41,001 nt of DNA, taken from positions 1 to 41,001 of the forward strand of contig JAJOJF010000034.1 in assembly GCA_021208885.1 (NCBI GenBank), read 5' to 3'. The notes beneath the pieces are model-generated. The model saw nothing but the letters and a program-made list of their open reading frames with translations. It ran no database searches and had not been told where the DNA came from. This DNA comes from Burkholderiaceae bacterium (GTDB lineage Bacteria; Pseudomonadota; Gammaproteobacteria; Burkholderiales; Burkholderiaceae_B). Position numbers and translations under genes: made by a program. Positions 33,275-41,001 of the stretch are shown piece by piece; position 1 is the stretch's first letter; each line of letters begins with the position of its first letter.

Positions 33275-34423
33275 TTGTTTGGACAAAACTTGGGCGGCGG
33301 TGTCTGCACCCGTGAAATGCTGCCGATTTAGTTTTGGCGATTCAAGCAGCTTTGCCAATTCATGGCTGAACTCGCCTCTAACCACTTGTTCTAGTGATAG
33401 CTTCCTAGCGATTGTATGCATGGCTGCCCAAGTCTCGAGGCAGGCACTTTCGGGCCAATCATCACGGGCGATATAGAGCATGGGCTTGCCGCAGGCCCGC
33501 GATTCGACAAACATCCCGTAGCCAGGCTTGGTGAGCACCGCATCACAACTGGTCATCATCTGGCTAAAGCCCAGCTTTTCAAGGTTAAATCCCACCGCAT
33601 GCGGGCATTGGCCAGCGACAGCGGGATCCGTCAGGTAGATAACTTTGCGGCCCAAGCACTCGGTAGGCCACTTCGCGGGGTGCAGTGCCAGACCAATGCC
33701 ACCCATGCTCGTGAGTACGATCAAGCAGTCGTCGTGGTCACCAAGATAATCGCCTATCTGACTGCGAACGAACTCCATTAAGCAAGTTCGATTTGGCTCA
33801 GGTGGCATTTCCACCAACGGTTCTGTCGTTACCGTCTCAAATCCGGTTGTTTCGATGGCGGGTTCAGGCCGAATAACAATCGCAGCACTCGTGTAGGCAT
33901 CACGCATTTGCGTCAAGATTGCATCAAGTGCATGACTTGAAATTTCTGCTGCTTGCAGTGCCTGTGGTGATGCTCGTACGCAGCGCTCCAAAATGTCAGC
34001 CCAGTTGAGCGAGCAAATTGCGGCTGATGGAATGTTCGCTGCCTGAGCAGCTGCGAGTGTCAGATAAGGTGTGTCAGCCAACAGGTGGGTGATGCCCCTG
34101 CTTTTGAGATGACCGGCAAGACTATCAACGTGAGCAGCCCAGTGCTTGTGTAGATCAGCATAGCATCGCAGGCTTTGAACCAGGTCGACCCGCAAAGCAT
34201 CGTGCATCACCATCCCAAAATCATCTGAACCCGGGTCGAGTTGGAAGTCGCGATGAACACGCCAGGCAATTTGCTGTTTGGAGAGGCTTGTGCGGATCGT
34301 CAAGTCAAATTCTGCAGCGGCCTGTTGTGTGCTGAGATTTTGCAATGCATTGATAACTGGGGCAACTTGGGCCAGATGCCCAAAACCGTGTGATGAGATT
34401 GCTAGCATTAAATGGGGGGTCAT
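33260..34423 (-). CDS. Glycosyltransferase-fold (GT-B-like) protein
   Basis: A 387-residue soluble protein with two Rossmann-like halves. The N-terminus (MLAISSHGFGHLAQVAPVINALQ) carries a SHGFGH nucleotide-sugar-type loop also found in MurG-like and arabinokinase-associated proteins. The C-terminal half has VLTSMGGIG and the donor-site-like region SCDAVLTKPGYGMFVESRACGKPMLYI, similar to family 1/28 transferases. The substrate is unknown. Start choice: ATG at 34423 (MTPHLMLAIS), giving the family N-terminus. It converges on dinB with a 15-base overlap. A link to manC is possible but not shown. Confidence 0.8.
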   Translation of the reverse strand: MTPHLMLAISSHGFGHLAQVAPVINALQNLSTQQAAAEFDLTIRTSLSKQQIAWRVHRDFQLDPGSDDFGMVMHDALRVDLVQSLRCYADLHKHWAAHVDSLAGHLKSRGITHLLADTPYLTLAAAQAANIPSAAICSLNWADILERCVRASPQALQAAEISSHALDAILTQMRDAYTSAAIVIRPEPAIETTGFETVTTEPLVEMPPEPNRTCLMEFVRSQIGDYLGDHDDCLIVLTSMGGIGLALHPAKWPTECLGRKVIYLTDPAVAGQCPHAVGFNLEKLGFSQMMTSCDAVLTKPGYGMFVESRACGKPMLYIARDDWPESACLETWAAMHTIARKLSLEQVVRGEFSHELAKLLESPKLNRQHFTGADTAAQVLSKQLFGL

Positions 34424-34490
34424 GAGCAAACTTGGTTCGACTGGTTGGCTGCCGTATCGGGTTAGAGACCACAAACAACCCGACGACTAT

Positions 34491-34518
34491 TTGACAACAA
34501 AGCTAAAATTTTTATTAA
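34491..34518 (+). promoter_or_regulatory. Candidate sigma-70 promoter of the type I secretion locus
   Basis: TTGACA (34491-34496) is a perfect -35 box. A 16-base AT-rich spacer leads to TATTAA (34513-34518). It lies about 140 bases before the first gene of the locus, leaving a long 5' leader of about 130 bases. No terminator-like hairpin was seen in that leader. Confidence 0.55.
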
Positions 34519-34660
34519 TTAAACGGCAGCAAGCATAGCTCACCGACGCGTTCAGGATTGTGTCGGCACTTGAATTGAGCTCAGACGAGCATATCCCTGG
34601 GCTGAGCGAGTCAGCCATGGCGGTATGTTTTTTCAGATTAAGATTGTCGAGGTCTAAGCC

Positions 34661-35191
34661 ATGACAGTGGCACAACGTTTCACAACAGAGTTTGTCGATT
34701 ACGAAGACCGTTTGCGGGTCAGTGCAGAGCTGCCGGGCAATCATGTGGCTGTATTGTGGATTACGCGCCGGCTGCTTGATCGTCTGGTTTCACATTTGGC
34801 GGGTTTGCTCGAGCGTGAGACCGCCACTGCGCCAGTGCCTGAGGTGCAGCAGTCGTTTGCCCAGCAAGCGGCTCAGGCTGAACATCAACAACAGTCACAA
34901 GAACAGCCTCAGCCACCGGTTGTCCCACAGCAAGCTCAGACGGTGCACGAGTGGCTAGTGCGTGAGGTTGATCTCACACCTGGCACGCAGGGGGTGAGCC
35001 TCAGATTTAGAGGCGTGATGCCCGAACAAGTGGTCGAGCTCGGCATGCCTGCACTGTTGTTGCGCCAGTGGTTAGGCATTGTGCATGGTCAATATCGACG
35101 TGCCCAATGGTCACTCGATCCCTGGCCCAATTGGATGAATGAAGATAAAACCACCACGATTGGATCGGGTGATTCGGCGGTGTTTCATTAA
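34661..35191 (+). CDS. Unknown two-part protein leading the type I secretion locus
   Basis: A 176-residue protein that I cannot assign to a family. Residues 1-60 and 93-163 look like two small folded parts, each with a beta-rich start and a Leu-rich helix (ITRRLLDRLVSHLAGLL; PALLLRQWLGIVHGQYRRAQW). They are joined by a Gln/Pro-rich linker at about 62-92. There is no signal peptide or membrane helix, so it should be cytoplasmic. A GAGG lies about ten bases before the ATG. It is followed at 108 bases by the TolC-like gene on the same strand, so a role in regulating secretion or preparing the exported protein is plausible, but this is inference. Confidence 0.8.
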   Translation: MTVAQRFTTEFVDYEDRLRVSAELPGNHVAVLWITRRLLDRLVSHLAGLLERETATAPVPEVQQSFAQQAAQAEHQQQSQEQPQPPVVPQQAQTVHEWLVREVDLTPGTQGVSLRFRGVMPEQVVELGMPALLLRQWLGIVHGQYRRAQWSLDPWPNWMNEDKTTTIGSGDSAVFH

Positions 35192-35299
35192 TCCGGGCAT
35201 TCTTTTGCGATGGCTGTTTCTAGTTAGTCTGTCATTGCGGAAAGCGGCAGCTCGAGCGGTTACTATCTGGCGGGGTGATGTTACGTAACGGGACGAGTT

Positions 35300-36559
35300 A
35301 TGTGGTTTAGATGCTTCCTGGTGGGAATAATGCTGGTATGGACTCTCTCAGCACGCGCCCAAACCTTGCCTGAGGCCGTACAAATTGCTTTATCCCAATA
35401 TCCTAGCATTCTGGCGGCGCAGTCTCGGGTCGAAGCTGCAGATCACCGAATTACCCAGGCTCAAAGTGGCCACTGGCCGCAAATCGGCTGGCAAGGTACC
35501 AACAGCGTCTATAGCAACGTATCACCAAATCCATTCGGACCAGAAGATACCTGGATTCAGTCGCCGACGCTTAACGTCAATATCTGGTCTGGTTGGCGTA
35601 TTCAATCGGAGGTCGAGCGCGCGCAAGCAATTCATAATACAAGGCAACAGCAGCATCGGATCACTCGGGATGAGGTTGCGTTTCAAGTTGCCGACGCCTA
35701 TTTGAACTGGATTCGCACCCGAGACTTGGTCAAGCTTGCACAAGAGAATTTGACCGCACATGAGCGGTTGACCCGCGATGTGCGTGAAATTGCTAATGTT
35801 GACCAAGGTCGTCGCATCGACGTTGAGCAAGCCCTTGTACGAACTGAAAACGCTCGTTTGTCCTTGGAGCAGCGACGATCCGAACATGAGGTGTATGCGC
35901 AACGCTTGCGAAGAATGCTGCTTGGCAGATTGCCGCAGTTTCCCGGTGGTTACGAGACCATCAAGGGTTCTTTCCCTAACACAGCCGAGCAAGCCTTGGC
36001 CGAGTTAAATGATGCACATCCTGTTATTGGTCAACAGCTCGCCCAAATTGAGGCGGCCGAGGCATCCGTGCGGGGTGCGAAGTCAGGCTTCTCGCCAACG
36101 GTTGATCTTTCTTATCAGCGGCAGACCACTCAGGGTAGTGGGCAGGGTGACTACATAACGCAACTTAATGTGCAAGTCCCTTTGTTCGATGGTGGCTCGG
36201 CTTACGGCGCGACGCGTAGTGCGTACTCAGAGCTAGATGCTGCCAAGCAAGGTTTGATTGAGGCGCGGATAACCCTAAGAGAGAATTTGCTTGCAAGTTG
36301 GTCGGAATATTTGTCGGCTGCACAAAGGGCTGTTCTCGGTCGCAAACAGGTTGCCAACGCGATCAAGTTGGTACGAGGCTACGACGAGCAGTTTCGCGTG
36401 GGGCGCCGTTCCTTGCTTGATCTTCTCACAATCCAGGACAACCTCTATTCGTACCAGACCAACGCGACCAATGCGAGTTTTGAGGAGCGGATTGCCAAAG
36501 CCAAAATTCTCGCAATTCTGAACAAACTTGCTGCTGCATACCAGCCTGCAGGGAATTAA
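35300..36559 (+). CDS. TolC-family outer membrane protein of a type I secretion system
   Basis: A 419-residue outer-membrane channel protein. Residues 1-21 are a signal peptide ending ARAQ. The rest shows the two-fold repeated TolC pattern of long helices and strands: IALSQYPSILAAQSRVEAADHRI in the first half and AEASVRGAKSGFSPTVDLSYQRQTTQG in the second. It ends with the RSLLDLLTIQDNLY motif common in LapE/TolC-type channels of adhesin or RTX exporters. It would form the trimeric exit duct for the ABC transporter and HlyD adaptor encoded next. Confidence 0.92.
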   Translation: MWFRCFLVGIMLVWTLSARAQTLPEAVQIALSQYPSILAAQSRVEAADHRITQAQSGHWPQIGWQGTNSVYSNVSPNPFGPEDTWIQSPTLNVNIWSGWRIQSEVERAQAIHNTRQQQHRITRDEVAFQVADAYLNWIRTRDLVKLAQENLTAHERLTRDVREIANVDQGRRIDVEQALVRTENARLSLEQRRSEHEVYAQRLRRMLLGRLPQFPGGYETIKGSFPNTAEQALAELNDAHPVIGQQLAQIEAAEASVRGAKSGFSPTVDLSYQRQTTQGSGQGDYITQLNVQVPLFDGGSAYGATRSAYSELDAAKQGLIEARITLRENLLASWSEYLSAAQRAVLGRKQVANAIKLVRGYDEQFRVGRRSLLDLLTIQDNLYSYQTNATNASFEERIAKAKILAILNKLAAAYQPAGN

Positions 36560-36649
36560 AGCCCTCAAAACAGTTCTCGTTTCTTTTTTGAACCGTTTCG
36601 CACGGGTAAGCGACTAACTGGGTGAGTTCATTTCAGTCAGGTACAGTTC

Positions 36650-38869
36650 GTGGATATTCCCATCGTTGATAAAGATGCAGCATTTGAGCAGCCCTCGCAA
36701 ACTGATCCACTGCTTGTGAGCCTGGCGATTGTCACGCAACTGCTAGGTAATCCGCTGCCTATCTCTGCTCTTCGATCTGGCTTTGCACTCGATGCTAAAG
36801 GTCATATCCCCAAATTAGTGGCACCCGAAGTGGTTGCACGTCATGGCTTTGATGCCGTGTGGATCAAACGGCGCGCGAGTGTGTTCCCGAATTACGCCTT
36901 CCCCGTGGTTGCCCCGTTGATCGATGGCCGCGTGGCTATCGTCCGTTCCATTAAAGACGGCATAGCGACGGTTTTATATGCTGAATCCGGCATGCGACCT
37001 CACGAGGTACCACTCGAGGAGTTTGATGCGCTGCTTACTGACGAGGTTTTGGTAGTAAAGCTGCCTGCTAAAACGAGCAAGCAACAACTTGTGGCAATTA
37101 AGCATCAGGCTTTTAGCTGGTTTTGGGAGACGATGTGGCGGTTTCGTCGGTTCTATTACGAATCGATGGTTGCCACAGTGGTAGCCAATATTCTGACTTT
37201 GGCTACCGTTTTTTTTACGATGAATGTGTTTAATAGGGTGATTCCCGCGCAGGCCTACGTGTCTTTGTGGACGTTGACCGTTGGCGTTGCCATTGCGATG
37301 GGACTTGAGTTTTTGATGCGTTGGTTGAAAGCTCGTTTGGTAGACGAGGGCGCCAAACGTGCAGACTTAGCGGTGAATTCAACGCTTTTAAGGGAAATCA
37401 TGTCAGTCCGGCTCGATCACCGGCCGCAGTCGATTGGCATATTTTCAAGTGCAATGAGAGACTTTGATACGTTACGCGAGTTCATCTCGTCGTCGCTTTT
37501 TGTCACGATTGCTGATTTGCCCTTTGTCGTGATGTTTCTGTTTTTAATCTGGGTAATAGGTGGCCCACTGGTCTTGGTTCCCTTGGTGGTGGTGCCAGTG
37601 TTAATGGTGTTGTCACTGTTGGTGCAACCCAAGCTCATGCATGCAATGCGCAAGAACATGCAACAGGCCGGCGAAAAACAGTCTGTCCTAGTTGAGGCGC
37701 TGATTAACCTTGAGACGCTCAAAGCACACAATGCCGAAGGCTATCTGCAGCGTCGCTGGGAAAGGTCTAATGCGGCTGCGGTGAAGTCTTTCATGGACGT
37801 GCGTAAAACCAGTGTTTGGTTAACTGGGTTGACGACGACTTTGCAGCAAGCAACTTCTGTGGCCATCATTGTGATGGGGGTCTACTTGATTCATGACAAT
37901 ACCCTGTCTCTGGGTGGTTTGATCGCCTGCAATATCCTGGCAGGCCGGGCTGTTATGCCCTTGGGTCACATCGTGCAGCTCGCAACGCGCTATCAGCAAG
38001 CAAAGACCTCTCTGGAAATGCTCGATGGCTTGGTACAGCGACCGCGTGATCGTGAACATGAGCGGCGTTACATAACACCAGAAAATTTTGAAGGTGCCCT
38101 GCAAGCCGAGCAACTGCAGTTTACGTATCCAGGCCCGGACGCTATTCCAGTAATTGATCGAGTCAGCCTGACGCTAAAGCCCGGTGAACACATGGCTTTG
38201 CTTGGTCATGTGGGTTGCGGCAAAAGTACCTTGCTGCGGTTGATGGCTGGTTTCTACAAACCAGCTAGTGGCAGCCTTCGGGTCGATGACCTGGATATGT
38301 TGCAAATTGAACCGTCGGCTTTGCGCAGCCGTATTGGGTATATCGGCCAAGATGCACAACTCTTCATGGGTACTTTGCGTGAGAACCTGATCTTGTCCGA
38401 TGTATGGATCACGGATGAGCAAATCATGAAAGTATTGGAATTGCTAGGCATCAGTGCGATGGTCAAAGCTCATCCTCGAGGCCTTGATATGCCATTGACC
38501 GAGGCTGGCGGCGGTTTGTCGGGCGGCCAGCGGCAGTTGCTGACGATCGCGCGAATGATATTGCGCGACCCGATTTATGTTTTTATGGATGAACCAACCG
38601 CAAGCATGGACCAGGATACGGAGGCACGTGTGATTCGTGTACTCGGGGATTGGCTAGAGGGTCGGACGCTTTTGATTTCCACTCACAGACCACAGTTACT
38701 CACTTGGGTAGATCGGGTGGCAGTTATGCAAAAGGGCAAAATCATCAGCGAGGGTCCACGTGATGATATTTTGCAAAAACTCTCACGCCCTAGCTCGCGA
38801 GCCAAAACAAGTTGTCACCGCAATTCAAAGACAGGCGAGGCACTCAACTCGGGGGCAACTCAGGCCTGA
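36650..38869 (+). CDS. Type I secretion ABC transporter (LssB/LapB-like)
   Basis: A 739-residue inner-membrane exporter with fused domains. Residues 1-135 are a C39-peptidase-like domain that lacks the catalytic Cys region, so it should dock the substrate, not cut it. A six-helix transmembrane domain follows at about 155-440. The ATPase has Walker A GHVGCGKST (519-527), signature LSGGQRQ (from about 622) and Walker B VFMDEP (Asp647-Glu648). The start is GTG at 36650 with a weak Shine-Dalgarno. The position after the TolC-like gene and before the HlyD-like gene matches Lap/Lss-type systems that export large adhesins or RTX proteins. Confidence 0.94.
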   Translation: MDIPIVDKDAAFEQPSQTDPLLVSLAIVTQLLGNPLPISALRSGFALDAKGHIPKLVAPEVVARHGFDAVWIKRRASVFPNYAFPVVAPLIDGRVAIVRSIKDGIATVLYAESGMRPHEVPLEEFDALLTDEVLVVKLPAKTSKQQLVAIKHQAFSWFWETMWRFRRFYYESMVATVVANILTLATVFFTMNVFNRVIPAQAYVSLWTLTVGVAIAMGLEFLMRWLKARLVDEGAKRADLAVNSTLLREIMSVRLDHRPQSIGIFSSAMRDFDTLREFISSSLFVTIADLPFVVMFLFLIWVIGGPLVLVPLVVVPVLMVLSLLVQPKLMHAMRKNMQQAGEKQSVLVEALINLETLKAHNAEGYLQRRWERSNAAAVKSFMDVRKTSVWLTGLTTTLQQATSVAIIVMGVYLIHDNTLSLGGLIACNILAGRAVMPLGHIVQLATRYQQAKTSLEMLDGLVQRPRDREHERRYITPENFEGALQAEQLQFTYPGPDAIPVIDRVSLTLKPGEHMALLGHVGCGKSTLLRLMAGFYKPASGSLRVDDLDMLQIEPSALRSRIGYIGQDAQLFMGTLRENLILSDVWITDEQIMKVLELLGISAMVKAHPRGLDMPLTEAGGGLSGGQRQLLTIARMILRDPIYVFMDEPTASMDQDTEARVIRVLGDWLEGRTLLISTHRPQLLTWVDRVAVMQKGKIISEGPRDDILQKLSRPSSRAKTSCHRNSKTGEALNSGATQA

Positions 38870-38905
38870 GGCTCAACCCGAACCCCAACCAAGCGTAGGT
38901 GTGGC

Positions 38906-40141
38906 ATGAGCACAGCGTATCGAGCACAGTCAGACCCGGAACATGACGACTTCGTTTTTACAGCTATATCAGCTGATGAAAGTAAATGGGGGCGTTATTT
39001 GATCTATCTTGTCTTGCTGGTCGTTGTAGCGGCCGTTGCTTGGGCGTCATTTTTTAAGCTCGATGAAGTAACTATTGCCAATGGCAAAGTGATTCCAGCT
39101 AGCCGAGGTCAGGTGGTGCAAGTTCTTGAGGCTGGCATTTTGAAGGAAATGCTGGTGAAAGAAGGTTCCGCAGTCAAAAAAGGCCAGATATTGCTGCGTC
39201 TTGATGACTCGCGTGCTGGCCCGGTTTATCGCGAGTCGTATAAGAAGTGGCAGTCGTTGCTGGCAAGGGCGGCTCGGCTTCGCGCCGAGGCTTATGGAGT
39301 GGACCTGTCTTTTCCGCCAGAGGTAATGCAAGACAGTGAGCTTGTGAGAATCGAAACCCAGGCTTTTAAAGCGCGGCGTTCTGCGTTGGAGCAACAACTT
39401 TCGGCACTTGCGAAATCTCGTAATGCCATGGGCCGTGAAATTGAGCTTACCGCTCCACTGGTTAAGCGGGGTGTAGTTTCAGAGGTGGAGGTATTGCGGC
39501 TAGAGCGTGAAGCAGCAGGCCTAGAAGCACAAATCGCTGAATTACGTACTCGCTACCTAAGCGCGGCTAGTGATGAGCTTGTTTTGGTCGAAGCCGAATT
39601 GGGTCAGGTAAACGAAGTTTTGTCAGCCAACAAGCAGACACTCGGTCGTACAACGGTGAGGTCACCAGTTGATGGCGTGGTGAAAGATATCAGCGTTACT
39701 ACGGTTGGTGCTGTCATCAACTCTGGTCAGGTCATTATGGAAATTGTCCCGGTTAACGACGACATGCTCGTTGAAGCATTTATGCCCCCAAGCGAAGTGG
39801 CCTACGTCACAGTGGGTTCACCAGCCAAGATCAAGCTTAGTGCCTACGATTCTCGTCGTTATGGTGATTTGGAAGGTGAAGTGGTGCTCGTTAGCCCCGA
39901 CGTGTTGATGGAAGACGTTAAAGGAGGCAGCCGGGCAGATTCGACACCCATAAATCTGGAGCCTGGTTATTACAAGCTGCTTGTCAGAATCAAGAATGCT
40001 GGCATCGAACGCAATGGCATGATTATCACGCCTAAACCAGGCATGACTGCGACTGTCGACATCCTGACTGGTGAAAAAACAGTTATGGCCTACGTGTTTG
40101 AACCCATCAGAGCGCTAAGTGACACGCTGCGTGAGCGTTGA
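38906..40141 (+). CDS. HlyD-family periplasmic adaptor of the type I secretion system
   Basis: A 411-residue membrane-fusion protein bridging the ABC transporter and the outer-membrane channel. One transmembrane helix lies at about residues 31-51 (YLIYLVLLVVVAAVAWASFF). The biotinyl-lipoyl half-motifs are at about 60-100 (GKVIPASRGQVVQVLEAG) and 250-280 (RTTVRSPVDGVVKDISVTTVGAVI). Coiled-coil helices fill 115-245, followed by a beta-barrel region near the C-terminus (PGMTATVDILTGEKTVMAYVFEP). It starts 36 bases after the ABC gene and completes the three-part export machine. Confidence 0.95.
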   Translation: MSTAYRAQSDPEHDDFVFTAISADESKWGRYLIYLVLLVVVAAVAWASFFKLDEVTIANGKVIPASRGQVVQVLEAGILKEMLVKEGSAVKKGQILLRLDDSRAGPVYRESYKKWQSLLARAARLRAEAYGVDLSFPPEVMQDSELVRIETQAFKARRSALEQQLSALAKSRNAMGREIELTAPLVKRGVVSEVEVLRLEREAAGLEAQIAELRTRYLSAASDELVLVEAELGQVNEVLSANKQTLGRTTVRSPVDGVVKDISVTTVGAVINSGQVIMEIVPVNDDMLVEAFMPPSEVAYVTVGSPAKIKLSAYDSRRYGDLEGEVVLVSPDVLMEDVKGGSRADSTPINLEPGYYKLLVRIKNAGIERNGMIITPKPGMTATVDILTGEKTVMAYVFEPIRALSDTLRER

Positions 40142-40215
40142 AATTGTTGAATCGTTGATTGCACACATGTCGCGAAAAAATGAACCGAATTTTGATGTCT
40201 AACGACCAAGAGTAC

Positions 40216-40259
40216 TGGCTAGTTTATTGGACCAGTGTTTAAGCACTGAAGCCTAGCCA
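40216..40259 (+). other. Two-tier inverted repeat between the HlyD gene and the exported protein
   Basis: TGGCTAG (40216-40222) pairs with CTAGCCA (40253-40259). Inside, CAGTG (40233-40237) pairs with CACTG (40244-40248) around a 6-base loop. No T-run follows, so it is not a classical terminator. It could be an RNA-processing or stability element separating the export genes from the substrate message, or an operator for the substrate gene 30 bases downstream. Confidence 0.45.
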
Positions 40260-40288
40260 AAGTATACGTACTCACAGGAGATTTAGAC

Positions 40289-41001
40289 GTGTCAACAGAA
40301 GGCATTAATACCAAGGCAACCGTGCATAGTATTCAGTGGTTGTGGGGCCAAGACATCGAGCTTGCATTCGATCCTGCTCGTGATGTGTTGGATTTCGGCT
40401 GGTTCGCGGGAAATAGCTTTACGCTGAGTGAGGTTGATGGATCGGTGGTAATTTCAATCCCATCAAACCAGCAGTCTTACACGTTAAGCGGTGTGTCATT
40501 TGCAGATTTGAGCAGCACCAATATTGTCGCGAACGATTCGCTGGCACAGGCTCAGTGGGCGCAAGTGCTCACTGGCTCAATCAATGATGCTGTTACAGAT
40601 GAAAAGGAGTCAGTTTCGCAAGATCTGGTGGCCGACATCAGTGGTAGTTTTACTCTAACCTGGGCCTGGAATCAAAATGTCGTTGTGGCTTTTGATCCGG
40701 CAGTCGATCGAATTGATTTTGGTTGGTTTGGCCCGGATAACTTCAGCATCACTGAAGCGGATGGTTCGGTTGTCATCAGCGTGACGGGTAATCAGCAGAC
40801 CTACACCTTGCAGGGCGTAATGCTAGACGATCTCTCCCTAGACAATGTGGTGGCGCTTGATGCTAATACGCAGGCAAAGCTAGGCTCGATTGTTGGAGAA
40901 GGTGCTGAACCACAGCCACAACCAGAACCACAACCACAACCACAACCAGAACCACAACCAGAACCACAACCAGAACCACAACCAGAACCACAACCAGAAC
41001 C
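40289..41001 (+). CDS. Probable type I secreted repeat protein, 5' part only
   Basis: The frame opens at GTG 40289, nine bases after an AGGAG Shine-Dalgarno, and stays open to the window edge (237 codons), so the C-terminus is missing. It begins with two repeated units 108 residues apart. Unit 1 starts near Trp17 (WLWGQDIELAFDP, DFGWF at 35-39) and unit 2 near Trp125 (WAWNQNVVVAFDP, DFGWF at 143-147). Both share DGSVVIS, NQQxYTL and similar ends. A Pro-Gln-Pro-Glu linker follows from residue 208. There is no Sec signal peptide, as expected for type I export. I recall such units in secreted glycoside hydrolases, but only faintly. Confidence 0.85.
   Translation, partial: MSTEGINTKATVHSIQWLWGQDIELAFDPARDVLDFGWFAGNSFTLSEVDGSVVISIPSNQQSYTLSGVSFADLSSTNIVANDSLAQAQWAQVLTGSINDAVTDEKESVSQDLVADISGSFTLTWAWNQNVVVAFDPAVDRIDFGWFGPDNFSITEADGSVVISVTGNQQTYTLQGVMLDDLSLDNVVALDANTQAKLGSIVGEGAEPQPQPEPQPQPQPEPQPEPQPEPQPEPQPE
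40910..41001 (+). repeat. Tandem 12-base repeat encoding a Pro-Gln-Pro-Glu linker
   Basis: Repeats of the type CCACAACCAGAA run to the window end in frame with the exported-protein gene, coding alternating Pro-Gln and Pro-Glu. Early units vary (CAG for CAA, and Gln in place of Glu); later units are identical. It is a coding minisatellite prone to length change, and its full extent lies outside the window. Confidence 0.9.

Noticed and set aside
36570..36595. Imperfect stem between the TolC-like and ABC transporter genes
   Set aside because: It has a mismatch, and the T-rich stretch lies in the loop rather than after the stem; it does not qualify as a terminator.

Overview
The window looks like a chromosomal segment from a betaproteobacterium of the order Burkholderiales, probably Alcaligenaceae-like. 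The reasons are the neighbourhoods uvrA / MFS transporter / ssb and FmdB zinc ribbon / DUF502 / aspS / EEP-fold hydrolase, and a DinB polymerase with an insertion I associate with this order. This placement is inferred from gene order and protein character, not from a search. No rRNA, tRNA, CRISPR array, transposase or phage gene was seen.

Layout. (1) 1-5.5 kb: a Cys-rich exported protein, uvrA, an MFS exporter and ssb with a clear intrinsic terminator. (2) 5.6-13.5 kb: metabolic and accessory genes. These are an N-terminally truncated HTH relic, an ADP-forming acyl-CoA synthetase, an arsenic operon (arsR-arsC-acr3) behind a perfect 20-bp palindrome, a TehB-like methyltransferase downstream of ilvE, and a GMC oxidoreductase. 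(3) 13.5-22.0 kb: an orphan reading frame, then a tightly overlapping minus-strand operon for an Mrp/Mbh-like cation/proton antiporter. Its order is E-F-G-(MbhDEF-like fusion)-C-D1-D2-small membrane protein-D3, and it ends in the ureidoglycolate lyase gene allA. (4) 22.3-27.4 kb: an amidase and the housekeeping aspS neighbourhood. (5) 27.4-34.4 kb: a divergent argO/argP pair, a class II-type Fic protein behind two dyad repeats, manC, dinB and a glycosyltransferase-fold protein. (6) 34.5-41.0 kb: a type I secretion locus with an unknown 176-residue protein, a TolC-like outer membrane protein, an LssB/LapB-like ABC transporter, an HlyD-like adaptor, and the 5' part of a probable secreted substrate that runs off the right edge.

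How genes work together. The ars genes sense As(III), reduce arsenate and expel arsenite. The antiporter operon would build one large membrane complex exchanging Na+ or K+ for protons. Its order matches the membrane ion-translocating module of archaeal Mbh complexes rather than the textbook mrpABCDEFG order. The type I secretion genes supply the three channel parts, and the gene next to them begins with two 108-residue-spaced repeats followed by a Pro/Gln/Glu linker, as expected of a modular exported protein. ArgP probably controls the divergent basic amino-acid exporter.

The most unusual parts are the antiporter operon with its extra subunits and coupled allA, the secretion locus with its unknown first gene and repeat-bearing substrate, and the four repeated half-sites at the fic start.
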